Made by a program: the position numbers and the translations under genes. The notes below the pieces were generated by a model. It worked only from the letters and a program-made list of their open reading frames with translations. It did no database searches and had not been told where the DNA came from. From the NCBI GenBank assembly GCA_024236295.1, contig JACKKT010000008.1, positions 81,805 through 145,804 on the forward strand: a DNA stretch of 64,000 bases, given 5' to 3'. Source of the DNA: Kordiimonadaceae bacterium (GTDB taxonomy: Bacteria; Pseudomonadota; Alphaproteobacteria; Sphingomonadales; Emcibacteraceae). Shown piece after piece: positions 1 through 8,592 of the stretch; position 1 is the stretch's first letter; every line of letters starts with the position of its first letter.

Positions 1-30
1 TTCACCACTTTTTCATCATAATTATGCCAC

Positions 31-996
31 TTAACCAAATTTCTTAGCTATTTTCCTTATAAGCGTTTCCGGGACGCCCGGGCGGCTCCAGGGACAGGCG
101 GCAAGACAGATTCCACAACCTGTATTTTCGTTAAAATACGGCAAGCATTTATCAAAATCCACATACCATTTTTTTACACCACGTACCATTTGCTTCTCCT
201 GATAAATGGCATCCGGCGGACAGGCATTCTGACAGGCTTTACAGTTCATACAAAAATCATCAACACCGAAACTATCCTGACTATCATAATCCAACGGCAT
301 ATTGGTGACCAATGCACCCAAACGCAACACAGACCCGTTTTCCCGGTTTATGATAGATCCATGTTTACCAAGTTCGCCCAATCCACTTTCAATGGCCGGG
401 GGAATAAGCAGAATAGGAACATTATTTGATCCTCCGTACGATCTGGCATTCCAGCCTTGTTCATGAATCCAGGTGGCGATGGCATGACTGACTAAATGGG
501 CTTCCCCGTATTTCTTAATGACTTCTATCGCAGAGGGGACCTCGGGCGCCGTTTTTAAATTTTCAAAATCCATGGCCACCCCGATGGTAATAACATTATC
601 ATAGGGTATCTCAAAAGTATCGATCACCCATTCCGGGCGCATTTTTGTAATTCCTACTGCAACCGCCCCGCTGTCAATTGCCACTTTTTTGACGAGAGAT
701 GCCCATTCAGTCGATGATTTTTCTATCCTGTTCGGCGAAATCGGTGGAATATCAGTTGCTCTAATCCTGTCTGTTTCCAGCTGGGTTTTATAGAGGCCTT
801 CATCACGCGGGGCATGATCTTCAAAAAACTGCATCAGCGGACCGAATGGCGTAAGCTCGGGTGTTTGCCAGTAAATGGGCGAAGGCCTTCTTATTTCCGT
901 TTCCCCCAGGCCATTGATATCATTACCCGAGACATCCGGCCAAAGAGCCATCTGCTCTTCACTGGGAACAAATTTTTCCTTCGCTCTTTTAACCAC
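31..996 (-). CDS. Reductive-dehalogenase-like double [4Fe-4S] protein
   Basis: The C-terminal part carries two ferredoxin motifs: CMNCKACQNACP, then a Cys followed nine residues later by CGICLAACPW. This pairing, the Tyr/Trp-rich stretch between the clusters and the preceding alpha/beta domain resemble the cobalamin-dependent reductive dehalogenase (RdhA)/epoxyqueuosine reductase (QueG) superfamily. There is no Tat signal and no membrane anchor gene beside it, so it is probably cytoplasmic and not a classical respiratory RdhA. The frame is open to an ATG at 1053, but that start overlaps the upstream SGNH gene by 56 bp and has a poor ribosome binding site. A GTG at 996-994 lies one base after the SGNH stop codon and is preceded by AGAGGA, so it is chosen (321 aa). 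It is the last gene of a phoD-SGNH-rdh-like operon. Substrate unknown. It could also be an unrelated QueG-like oxidoreductase. Confidence 0.75.
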   Translation of the reverse strand: MVKRAKEKFVPSEEQMALWPDVSGNDINGLGETEIRRPSPIYWQTPELTPFGPLMQFFEDHAPRDEGLYKTQLETDRIRATDIPPISPNRIEKSSTEWASLVKKVAIDSGAVAVGITKMRPEWVIDTFEIPYDNVITIGVAMDFENLKTAPEVPSAIEVIKKYGEAHLVSHAIATWIHEQGWNARSYGGSNNVPILLIPPAIESGLGELGKHGSIINRENGSVLRLGALVTNMPLDYDSQDSFGVDDFCMNCKACQNACPPDAIYQEKQMVRGVKKWYVDFDKCLPYFNENTGCGICLAACPWSRPGVPETLIRKIAKKFG

Positions 997-997
997 T

Positions 998-1876
998 TTA
1001 ATTTCCTCTGATCTGTTTAATCTCCTTGCGAAGGATCGGGTCCCAAAGGTCATAACCTTTTGAGTTTAAATGCATTCCGTCATCAAGAAATATTTCAGGT
1101 TTCAAGCTGCCGTCAGCTCTCATCATTGGGCTGGTGATATCAACATAATAAAGATTATCCTGACTATTGCTAAATTCCATAAGTTTCTGATTAGTGATCA
1201 TTTTATTTTTCCGAACCTCACGACCAAGAAGATCATCAACAAGAGTTGGCTTCATAGATAGCATAAGAATTGGAATATTTTTAAAATCCTGCTCTACACG
1301 GGATACAAGTTCCTTAAAGGCATTTACTGAAAATTCCGGTGATTTTCCATTTTCAACATCAATATCACAGTAAACCACCATCATTGACGGGTTATGTCTT
1401 TTAATAACATCATCATAGTAATGAATAACTTCAGGAAGACTAGCACCACCAAACCCGCGATTGGTTACCGGATACTCAGGAAAAGAATTGGCGGTTTGCC
1501 AGAATACGATACTGGAGCTTCCCACAAACAAAATGGGGCTTTTCGGCAGTGTGTTACGCACATCGAACCGCCTGAAATTTTCAATTGTGCTTTCAAATCG
1601 GTCAATTTTTATGCTGCGGTCCCGAACAAATCTGTCCTGCCCGTCATGATATAAATCCATAGCTACCTTATATTCTGCTGGATGATTATTATAATCAACT
1701 TTATTAGCCATCCAGAAAGCACGGGACGTTTTATAAAAATCATCCATGTTTGTTGGCGATATTTCTTCGGTCTGCGCTTTTTGAAGATAAGCCAAATACT
1801 GCTCAAGATTTAATACCTGAGCATTGCCAAATGATGGAAACATCAGGCAAAGAAAAATGAAAAATTTTTTAATCAT
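998..1876 (-). CDS. Secreted SGNH/GDSL-type hydrolase
   Basis: A 292-aa protein with an N-terminal signal peptide (hydrophobic run, cleavage probably after FGNA). SGNH blocks are visible: FVGSSSI (nucleophile Ser block), NRGFGGASL (oxyanion Gly block) and DDGMHLNSKGY (catalytic Asp and His). Block III, which in this family usually reads like GDND, reads YCDIDVENGK, so the oxyanion-hole Asn appears replaced. Expected role: periplasmic esterase, lipase or carbohydrate deacetylase. It begins 16 bp after phoD and is followed directly by the iron-sulfur protein gene, so the three are probably co-transcribed. The substrate cannot be read from the sequence. Confidence 0.8.
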   Translation of the reverse strand: MIKKFFIFLCLMFPSFGNAQVLNLEQYLAYLQKAQTEEISPTNMDDFYKTSRAFWMANKVDYNNHPAEYKVAMDLYHDGQDRFVRDRSIKIDRFESTIENFRRFDVRNTLPKSPILFVGSSSIVFWQTANSFPEYPVTNRGFGGASLPEVIHYYDDVIKRHNPSMMVVYCDIDVENGKSPEFSVNAFKELVSRVEQDFKNIPILMLSMKPTLVDDLLGREVRKNKMITNQKLMEFSNSQDNLYYVDITSPMMRADGSLKPEIFLDDGMHLNSKGYDLWDPILRKEIKQIRGN

Positions 1877-1892
1877 GCAAAACCGTCCAGTG

Positions 1893-3590
1893 TTAGATTG
1901 TTATATCCTCCAGAACGACTTTACCATCAGCTACGTCGCCCCAGCTATACTTTAACGACTTTTTCCTGATTAAATCAAATTGTTTGCTTTCAATATCAGA
2001 AAGAACATACCAATCGGCTATTGCCTCATCCTGTGAAATGGTAACGGTAAGATATCCGCGCTGCTTGATATTGGCATATGCCAAATGATCAAGGAAATCG
2101 TAATAGGCCCGCTCAACCTGTTCAACTTTATTCATGCGCTCGCCGCGACCCGGTGACGTAATACCGGGAACAGCAAATTCGGCACCAAAATGTTCCCCGC
2201 CCATCTTATCGGTGAGCGACATCGCCCAGCCACAATGGGTATCCCCGGTTAGAACAATCGGATTTGAGGCATGTTTTTTAAACAAATCATAAACACGGCG
2301 GCGGGCTGGCTGATATCCGTCCCAGGCGTCCGGATTATAAAAACCGCCAAATTCTTCGGCCACCTTCATACTCAATTGTTCGCCCTCCGGCATTTCTTTC
2401 ATTTCTTCCGGACTAAAAACCGAATTTAGCGGTGGTTCGGGACGGAAGCTCATTATGATCTGCTGGCCAATTATTTGCCACGGAATTTTTTTAGCGGCTG
2501 AATTTGCAAGTGTCTGGTCTAACCAGGCTTCCTGCTTGGCGCCGATCAGTGATCTTTCCTCTGTTTCCAGTCGCTTATGAAAAGCCGCATAGTCCGGTTT
2601 TTCAACGCCGTCTATGATTATTGTATCCACGTCTTTACTATATTCAAGGGGACGTTCTCGACCAACAATTCTTGTGTCTAGCATGGCGAGAGTGGCAAGA
2701 TTGCCAAAATCAAACGATCTTACGGTTGGCAGATCATCACTTGCTACCCGAACAGGTATCCACTCCATGTATACTTTGGTAGCTGCTCGACGGCGTTCTG
2801 CCCAATCTCCTTCACCATCATTATGGTTTTCTGCACCCGTTGCATAAGAATTATTGGCAAATTCATGATCATCCCAGGTACAGATAAAGGGATATTTTCT
2901 ATGAACTTCCTGCAAATCTTCGTCAGACCTATATTGTGCATAGCGGCGTCTGTAATCTGAAATTGTCAAAATTTCATGAGGCGGGTCAACAAGTCGGCCC
3001 ATTTTCTCAACATTCGGTGATTGATAGGTCCCCACCGGATATTCATATATATAATCTCCAAGATGAATCACTGCATCAAAGGGGCCATTTTCCGCAATTG
3101 CCCGATAGCCATTAAAATATCCCCATGGATAATTGGAACAGGATGCCACTGCAATTTTAATTGGACGAACCCCGAATTTATCCAATGTTTTCGTTTCTCC
3201 AACTGGCGAAGTTTCTTTTCCTACTTTAAAGCGATAAAAATAATTCTGACCTGCCTCAAGGCCCGTTACATCAATTTTAACAGTAAAATCACGATCTGCA
3301 TTTGTCGAAAAAGTACCTTTCTTTTCTGCTTTATTAAAATTTTGATCCGATGATATTTCCCATTCACCTTCTACGTCTCCATTAAACATTGCATCTGTTG
3401 GCTCAGTCCTTGTCCAGATAATTACACGGTCCTGCAGAGGGTCACCACTGGCAACATTATGTTTGAATTTAATGGGTACGGCTACTTTTTTCTCTTCAAT
3501 TTTGGCGCAACCACTAACCGCAAATGCTGCTCCTGCCGGTAATGTTTTTAAAATGCCTCTACGACTGATTGAATATTTCCCTTTATTCAT
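1893..3590 (-). CDS. phoD: PhoD-family alkaline phosphatase/phosphodiesterase
   Basis: A 565-aa protein with a twin-arginine motif (SRRGILK, residues 9-15) followed by a lipobox ending in Cys28 (VSGC), so probably Tat-exported and lipid-anchored. PhoD signatures are present: ASCSNYPWGYF (metal-ligand Cys and Asn region), HLGDYIYEY, TWDDHEFANN and LTGDTHCGWA. PhoD enzymes hydrolyse phosphomonoesters and phosphodiesters in the periplasm using Fe and Ca. It is first in a three-gene minus-strand cluster with an SGNH hydrolase and an RdhA-like protein. No clear Pho box was recognised in the 288 bp upstream, which is AT-rich and shared with the divergent PepSY gene. Confidence 0.93.
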   Translation of the reverse strand: MNKGKYSISRRGILKTLPAGAAFAVSGCAKIEEKKVAVPIKFKHNVASGDPLQDRVIIWTRTEPTDAMFNGDVEGEWEISSDQNFNKAEKKGTFSTNADRDFTVKIDVTGLEAGQNYFYRFKVGKETSPVGETKTLDKFGVRPIKIAVASCSNYPWGYFNGYRAIAENGPFDAVIHLGDYIYEYPVGTYQSPNVEKMGRLVDPPHEILTISDYRRRYAQYRSDEDLQEVHRKYPFICTWDDHEFANNSYATGAENHNDGEGDWAERRRAATKVYMEWIPVRVASDDLPTVRSFDFGNLATLAMLDTRIVGRERPLEYSKDVDTIIIDGVEKPDYAAFHKRLETEERSLIGAKQEAWLDQTLANSAAKKIPWQIIGQQIIMSFRPEPPLNSVFSPEEMKEMPEGEQLSMKVAEEFGGFYNPDAWDGYQPARRRVYDLFKKHASNPIVLTGDTHCGWAMSLTDKMGGEHFGAEFAVPGITSPGRGERMNKVEQVERAYYDFLDHLAYANIKQRGYLTVTISQDEAIADWYVLSDIESKQFDLIRKKSLKYSWGDVADGKVVLEDITI

Positions 3591-3810
3591 AGTGTCTTCC
3601 CCTTATTATTTCAGATTTGTATAATTTGTTTAAATTTCAAATTAAATAGTCTTTATCCAACTTTTATAATACATCACGACCATAAGAGACAGTTGTTAAT
3701 CACGATGTAACAAATATTTAAAAATCCATGCCCAATAATATCAGCTTTCCCTAACAGTTAAAATTGATTTGATTTCTGCTAAAATACACAATTTTTACTT
3801 TATTTTATTC

Positions 3811-3859
3811 TTGACCGATAACCATAGTTGCAATTAATAATAATAATGATTCTTAATAA
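3811..3859 (+). promoter_or_regulatory. Putative promoter with Fur-like iron box for the PepSY gene
   Basis: TTGACC at 3811-3816 and TAATAA at 3835-3840 (18-bp spacer) fit a sigma70-type promoter. Directly downstream, 3841-3859 reads TAATAATGATTCTTAATAA. The same 19 bp with only two changes (TAATAATGATAATTAATAA, 27169-27187) precedes feoA. Both resemble arrays of the Fur hexamer NATAAT. Position over the expected transcription start fits repression by an iron regulator. Assignment to Fur, Irr or another regulator is inference. Confidence 0.6.
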
Positions 3860-3878
3860 AATTAATCGGCAATAATTT

Positions 3879-4997
3879 ATGACTTTACATAAAATTTTAT
3901 ACTGGCCCCACTTATTATGCGGGGTATTAGCTGCAGTTTTAATTATAATAATGTCTGTAACCGGAGTGTTACTCACCTATGAAAGACAAATAATTTCTTG
4001 GGCGGAAAATAAATATGATAGACCTGTCCAGACAAACGAAATACCAATTCAGATTGATGATATACTCAATATGAATAGAGAGAGCATTAATGGTGCAGCG
4101 ATCAGGTCAATAAAAATTTCAAATGATATTGACGCACCATTAGTTGTCAGCAGTAAAGAAAATTATTACATAAATCGTTATTCCGGCAACATACTTGGAA
4201 ATGGCCCAGTGAGATTAAAAGCTTTTTTCAGTGAGCTTAGAAGCATGCATCGCTGGTTATCGATGGAAGGTGAAAACAGAGCCGTTGCCAGAATGTTTAC
4301 AGGCGCTGCAAACCTTATGTTTCTGTTCATTGTTCTATCAGGAATGTATCTTTGGATTCCAAAAACTCTGAACTGGAGAAATATAAAAAATATTTTATTT
4401 TTCAGGAAGACCAAATCAAGCCGTGCAAGGGATATTAACTGGCATAATGTAATGGGTATATGGTCAGCGATACCACTCGTTGTTATAATTTCCACGGCAT
4501 CGGTATTTTATTATAGCTGGGCCAATAATCTGGTTTATACGCTTGCTGGTGAAAACCCTCCGGTCAGAGGAAGTTCAAATAATATTCAATCACAGACCAC
4601 AGTCATCCAAAATGTTTCATTTGAGTCCATGTTTCAAAATGCGACGAGACAATTGGACAACTGGACCACAATAACAATGTCATATCCGAAAGATACCGAT
4701 AAAGACGTTCGCTTTTCAATTGATACTGGTAACGGCGGGGAACCTCAAAAAAAAGCAGATCTTTATTTAAGCCGTGATGATGGCAAGATCACCAAATGGG
4801 AACCTTTTCAGGACTATAGTGCCGGCAGAAGAGCAAGGTCTCTGATCCGGTTCCTCCATACCGGAGAAGCTTTAGGTGTATTTGGGCAGACCATTGCCGG
4901 CATTGTATCATTTGTGGCCATCATTATGGTATGGACCGGACTGGCTTTGGCATACAGGAAATATATCAGGCCAAGCTTAAAGAAAAGAACCGCCTGA
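3879..4997 (+). CDS. PepSY-associated TM (PiuB-like) membrane protein
   Basis: A 372-aa inner-membrane protein with the layout of the PepSY-TM family: a first membrane segment near residues 10-30 (PHLLCGVLAAVLIIIMSVTG), a periplasmic PepSY-like stretch, two central membrane segments (near residues 145 and 195) and a C-terminal one. Conserved His residues (LHKILYWPH, MHRWLS, NWHNVMG, FLHTGEALG) could bind haem. Relatives such as PiuB and FoxB-type proteins act in siderophore or ferric-iron reduction at the inner membrane. The upstream iron box fits this. No TonB receptor lies beside it. The exact substrate is unknown. Confidence 0.85.
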   Translation: MTLHKILYWPHLLCGVLAAVLIIIMSVTGVLLTYERQIISWAENKYDRPVQTNEIPIQIDDILNMNRESINGAAIRSIKISNDIDAPLVVSSKENYYINRYSGNILGNGPVRLKAFFSELRSMHRWLSMEGENRAVARMFTGAANLMFLFIVLSGMYLWIPKTLNWRNIKNILFFRKTKSSRARDINWHNVMGIWSAIPLVVIISTASVFYYSWANNLVYTLAGENPPVRGSSNNIQSQTTVIQNVSFESMFQNATRQLDNWTTITMSYPKDTDKDVRFSIDTGNGGEPQKKADLYLSRDDGKITKWEPFQDYSAGRRARSLIRFLHTGEALGVFGQTIAGIVSFVAIIMVWTGLALAYRKYIRPSLKKRTA

Positions 4998-5083
4998 GTT
5001 TAAATTCTTTCAAATCTCTCTGAAATGATAATCCGGATATTTTAAAATATTGTCCTTTTATTCTATGCTATTATGATAGAACA

Positions 5084-5890
5084 ATGACAATCATTCGAAC
5101 ATTTTTTCTGATAACAATTTGTATCATAAGCATGGTAAATGACTGCTTTGCCTACGATACAGATCTGATCAAACAAAAGCTGACCCATGAGAAACAGGAA
5201 ATCAGTTACCGCGTGATTGAAATCATTGACGGGGACACCTTACGACTAGAAAATAATATGGAAGTCAGACTGGTGGGCTTACAGGCACCAAAAATTGCCC
5301 TAGGCCGAAAGAATTTCAAGCCATGGCCACTTGGAAATGAAGCCAGGGATGCGCTGGCCGCACTTGCTCTGAACAAGAATGTCATTCTTTTATATGGTGG
5401 ACGAAAAATGGACCGTTATGGCCGTTCCCTTGCCCATTTGTTTCTGGAAGATGGCCGATGGATACAGGGAGAAATGATTAAAAGCGGAATGGCAAGGGTA
5501 TATAGTTTTGCTGATAACCGCAGCGTGGTTGAAGAATTACTTGAAGAGGAAAAAAAAGCCCGTAATAATCGGACCGGAATTTGGGGGTTAGATTTTTATA
5601 AAATAAAATCAGATCGTGAAAGCGGAAAATATACCAACAGTTTTCAACTTATATCCGGAAAAATTCTTGAAGTCGCGACAGTTCGTAATAACACATACCT
5701 TAATTTTGGTGAAGATTATAAAACGGATTTCACCATTGTCGTCCCCAATAGGGTAAATAAAATGTTTGAACAAAAGGACATAAAATTGTCAGACTTGGAA
5801 GGTAGAAATATAATTGTCCGTGGATGGCTGAAATATTATAATGGACCGACAATAGACCTGACCCATCCTGAACAACTGAGCAAAGAATAA
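5084..5890 (+). CDS. Secreted thermonuclease-like (SNase fold) protein
   Basis: A 268-aa protein with a signal peptide (residues 1-23). The staphylococcal nuclease fold spans about residues 42-160. Asp49/Asp51/Thr52 (IDGDT), Arg62 (VRLVG) and Arg114 (DRYGR) match metal-binding and catalytic positions. The segment that reads VDTPE in Staphylococcus aureus nuclease reads LQAPK here (Gln67, Ala68, Lys70), so the catalytic Glu and a metal-ligand Asp are missing. I recall a comparable QAPK-type segment in other alphaproteobacterial members, so this may be a subfamily trait. A roughly 90-residue C-terminal extension of unknown role follows. M48 protease gene starts 14 bp downstream, so the two are probably co-transcribed. 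Confidence 0.82.
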   Translation: MTIIRTFFLITICIISMVNDCFAYDTDLIKQKLTHEKQEISYRVIEIIDGDTLRLENNMEVRLVGLQAPKIALGRKNFKPWPLGNEARDALAALALNKNVILLYGGRKMDRYGRSLAHLFLEDGRWIQGEMIKSGMARVYSFADNRSVVEELLEEEKKARNNRTGIWGLDFYKIKSDRESGKYTNSFQLISGKILEVATVRNNTYLNFGEDYKTDFTIVVPNRVNKMFEQKDIKLSDLEGRNIIVRGWLKYYNGPTIDLTHPEQLSKE

Positions 5891-5904
5891 GGGAGCATTA
5901 GAAA

Positions 5905-7407
5905 ATGTGGTTAAAACAATATAGAAAAATTCTTTCAAATACGCTTCTCATCATTATGCCGCTCACACTACAAGCCTGTACAACGCTTAACCCGGCCACC
6001 GGACAACAGGATTTTACGCCTTTTATGTCCCCTTCAAAAGAATTACAGATAGGTCAGCAACAGCACCCTCTGATCCTTCAGGAAAATGGTGGCGATTATA
6101 AAAATCCAAAAGTTGCAAATTTTGTCAATGATCTGGGACAGCGACTGGTCGCAAATTCTGAGCTTAAAGACTATCCCTTTACTTTCACAGTACTGGATAC
6201 GCCGCTTGTAAACGCATTCGCGTTACCCGGCGGATATGTTTATGTCACCCGCGGCATTCTTGCCATGGTTAATAGTGAATCAGCGTTGGCATCCGTAATC
6301 GGCCATGAAATTGGACATGTAACCGCGCGTCACGCTGCCAAAAGATATAATAATCAAATGTTTGCCGGGCTCGGCGCAGCAATTCTCGGCGCAGTTTCCG
6401 GTGATTCCGGTGTCGCTAACAGCCTAAATCAGGGAGCACAGGTTTATCTGTTAAGTTATTCACGCAATCAGGAATATCAGTCTGATGAACTTGGCGTGCG
6501 CTATTCTAGCCGCGCCGGGTTTGACCCTTATGCGGCCGCTGAAATGCTTAAATCCCTTGATGCGGACCATAAACTGCAACTGATCCTAGCAAACCGGGCA
6601 GGTGAGCCGGAACAATCGGATTTCTTTTCTACCCACCCGAATACACAGGACAGGGTTTCAAGAGCTTATACAGAAGCTGTAAACACACAAATTCCGGAAA
6701 ATTCTCGTGACCGCCATCAAGACCAGTATTTTAATGTGATTGATGGAATGCTTTGGGGTGATGACCTGAAGCAGGGGGTTATTAACGGCCGCAACTTTAT
6801 ACATCCGACCATGAAGTTAAAATTCACCGCCCCTGAAAATTATGTATTACAAAATACCGCCGATGCCGTTATGGCCCGTGGCACCGGTGATGCAGAAGGC
6901 GGTGTTGTCATTTTTTCCGGTGGAAGTATGAAAGACAAAACCATAACGCAATATGGCAATGATGCCTGGTCCGCTTATAAAATTGAAAACCCCATGGAGG
7001 GTGTTCAGACTATGAAGGTCAACGGCATGGATGCCATGACCGGTTATACAAATATGACTTTGAATGAACAGAATTATGTCGTGAGGATAGTTGCCATTCA
7101 ATATGCTGGCGATTCCGCCTATCATTTTGTCATGCTTACCCCGCAGTCAAAATATCAGGCTCTATCTGAACGGCTTCAACGTATGACATACAGCTTTAAT
7201 AAAATCACGCAAGCCGAAGCTGACGGGATAAAAGGCAGAAAAATCAAGATCGTTACCGTTCAGCGTGGTGATACTATTGAAAGCATTGCCCGCAATATGG
7301 ATTTTGATGAATATAAGGTTGAAAGATTTGTGGCCCTGAATGGTCTTGAGCAAAGTCAGCCCCTTAGAACTGGTCAGAAATTAAAACTGATCGTCAGAGA
7401 CAACTGA
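5905..7407 (+). CDS. M48-family metalloprotease lipoprotein with LysM domain
   Basis: A 500-aa protein. The signal peptide ends in a lipobox with Cys25 (LQAC). The zinc motif HEIGH lies at residues 134-138 (GHEIGHVTARHAA), with a downstream Glu in SRNQEYQSDELG as the likely third ligand. A LysM domain fills the last 50 residues (VQRGDTIESIARNM to TGQKLKL) and should bind peptidoglycan. Relatives of BepA/LoiP act in periplasmic quality control of outer-membrane proteins. The gene ends at 7407 and abuts the convergent MFS gene, whose stop begins at 7408. RBS AAGGGAG lies upstream of the ATG. Confidence 0.9.
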   Translation: MWLKQYRKILSNTLLIIMPLTLQACTTLNPATGQQDFTPFMSPSKELQIGQQQHPLILQENGGDYKNPKVANFVNDLGQRLVANSELKDYPFTFTVLDTPLVNAFALPGGYVYVTRGILAMVNSESALASVIGHEIGHVTARHAAKRYNNQMFAGLGAAILGAVSGDSGVANSLNQGAQVYLLSYSRNQEYQSDELGVRYSSRAGFDPYAAAEMLKSLDADHKLQLILANRAGEPEQSDFFSTHPNTQDRVSRAYTEAVNTQIPENSRDRHQDQYFNVIDGMLWGDDLKQGVINGRNFIHPTMKLKFTAPENYVLQNTADAVMARGTGDAEGGVVIFSGGSMKDKTITQYGNDAWSAYKIENPMEGVQTMKVNGMDAMTGYTNMTLNEQNYVVRIVAIQYAGDSAYHFVMLTPQSKYQALSERLQRMTYSFNKITQAEADGIKGRKIKIVTVQRGDTIESIARNMDFDEYKVERFVALNGLEQSQPLRTGQKLKLIVRDN

Positions 7408-8592
7408 TTAAGCCGGTTGTTTTTTTGCTGACCAGATAAATTCATTGCCCGGAGCTGGCATGGCAGGAATTAAATTTGAGGTGACAAGGGAAGCGACAGC
7501 AAATCCAGCACCAATATAAAATACAAGGGACGGACTAAACATCCAGATCATCCCAAAAGTTGTGGGGATCACAACGGCGGCTATATGATCTATGGTGAAG
7601 CTTACACTGGCTGTTGCGGCAACATCTTCCCGATCAGCAATTTTCTGGAAATAAGTTTTGATGCCGATAGCCATAGCAAAGAATAAATGATCAATCACAT
7701 ATAGGCTCCCGGCGATTATAGAATTATCGACAACCGCATATCCCACAAAAACGGAAACAAGACCGGCATATTCAATAGTCAGGGCCCAGCGTTCACCAAT
7801 TTTTTCAATAAGTTTGCCTATAATCGGTGCAATAACAATATTGGCCCCTTTATTGATCAAGTATAATGCTGTTATTTCCCCTAGAGAATAGCCGAATTTT
7901 TCAACCAGTAGAAATCCGGCAAAAACCATAAAAATCTGACGACGCGCCCCTTTTAAAAATGTTAGCAGATAAAAAATCCAGTATCTTTTTTTTAGGAATA
8001 GTTTCTTTTTTTGCGGCACGAGGGATTCGAAATTTGGAAATAAAAACCAGAGATGAATGACCATACCAACACCCAGCACACCTGAAACCGTATAAATAAT
8101 CACATAATCAAATTTCAACACAGTTGATAGGACCCATATAACCATATAAGTAATCAGTCCTGCCAATGAGCTATACCCGATGACTTTACCCATAAATGCC
8201 GGAGCGTCTTCCTTTGGAAGCCATTGAAGTGTCAGACTGCTGTTGATGGTTTCAAAATAATGAAAACCAATAGACATCACAAAAGTTGTGGCGATCAGAC
8301 CATATTTGCTAGGGAAATATCCCGTTGCGAGAACCCCGATTGACAATAGAAATAAAGCAAAAATAGCAAGTGTCTGTTCTCTCATAATAAGCAAAACAAA
8401 AACAGCTGTGAAAGCAAGAAACCCTGGGATTTCGCGAACCGACTGAAGGTCCCCCATATCAGCCCCGGAAAAATTAGCGCGCTCAACGGCAAAATTGTTG
8501 ATCATCACATTCCAAACCGAGAATACGATGGCCATGATAACGGACATATATATAAGTGCCTGTCTGGATTTTTTAGCGTTTATTTCATCCAT
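7408..8592 (-). CDS. MFS transporter, unknown substrate
   Basis: A 394-aa integral membrane protein with about 11-12 hydrophobic segments and a cytoplasmic loop rich in Lys in the middle (VPQKKKLFLKKRYW), typical of the major facilitator superfamily. The frame opens at a TTG at 8607, but the ATG at 8592 is preceded by AGGG at a good distance and overlaps the stop of the upstream MFS gene by 8 bp, which suggests translational coupling. I do not recognise the substrate. Pairing with an LplT-like carrier suggests a related lipid or envelope role, but that is inference. Confidence 0.8.
   Translation of the reverse strand: MDEINAKKSRQALIYMSVIMAIVFSVWNVMINNFAVERANFSGADMGDLQSVREIPGFLAFTAVFVLLIMREQTLAIFALFLLSIGVLATGYFPSKYGLIATTFVMSIGFHYFETINSSLTLQWLPKEDAPAFMGKVIGYSSLAGLITYMVIWVLSTVLKFDYVIIYTVSGVLGVGMVIHLWFLFPNFESLVPQKKKLFLKKRYWIFYLLTFLKGARRQIFMVFAGFLLVEKFGYSLGEITALYLINKGANIVIAPIIGKLIEKIGERWALTIEYAGLVSVFVGYAVVDNSIIAGSLYVIDHLFFAMAIGIKTYFQKIADREDVAATASVSFTIDHIAAVVIPTTFGMIWMFSPSLVFYIGAGFAVASLVTSNLIPAMPAPGNEFIWSAKKQPA

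Noticed and set aside
3591..3878. Pho box for phoD
   Set aside because: Only a loose CTGTC-like match was seen; the paired 7-mers of a Pho box are not there.
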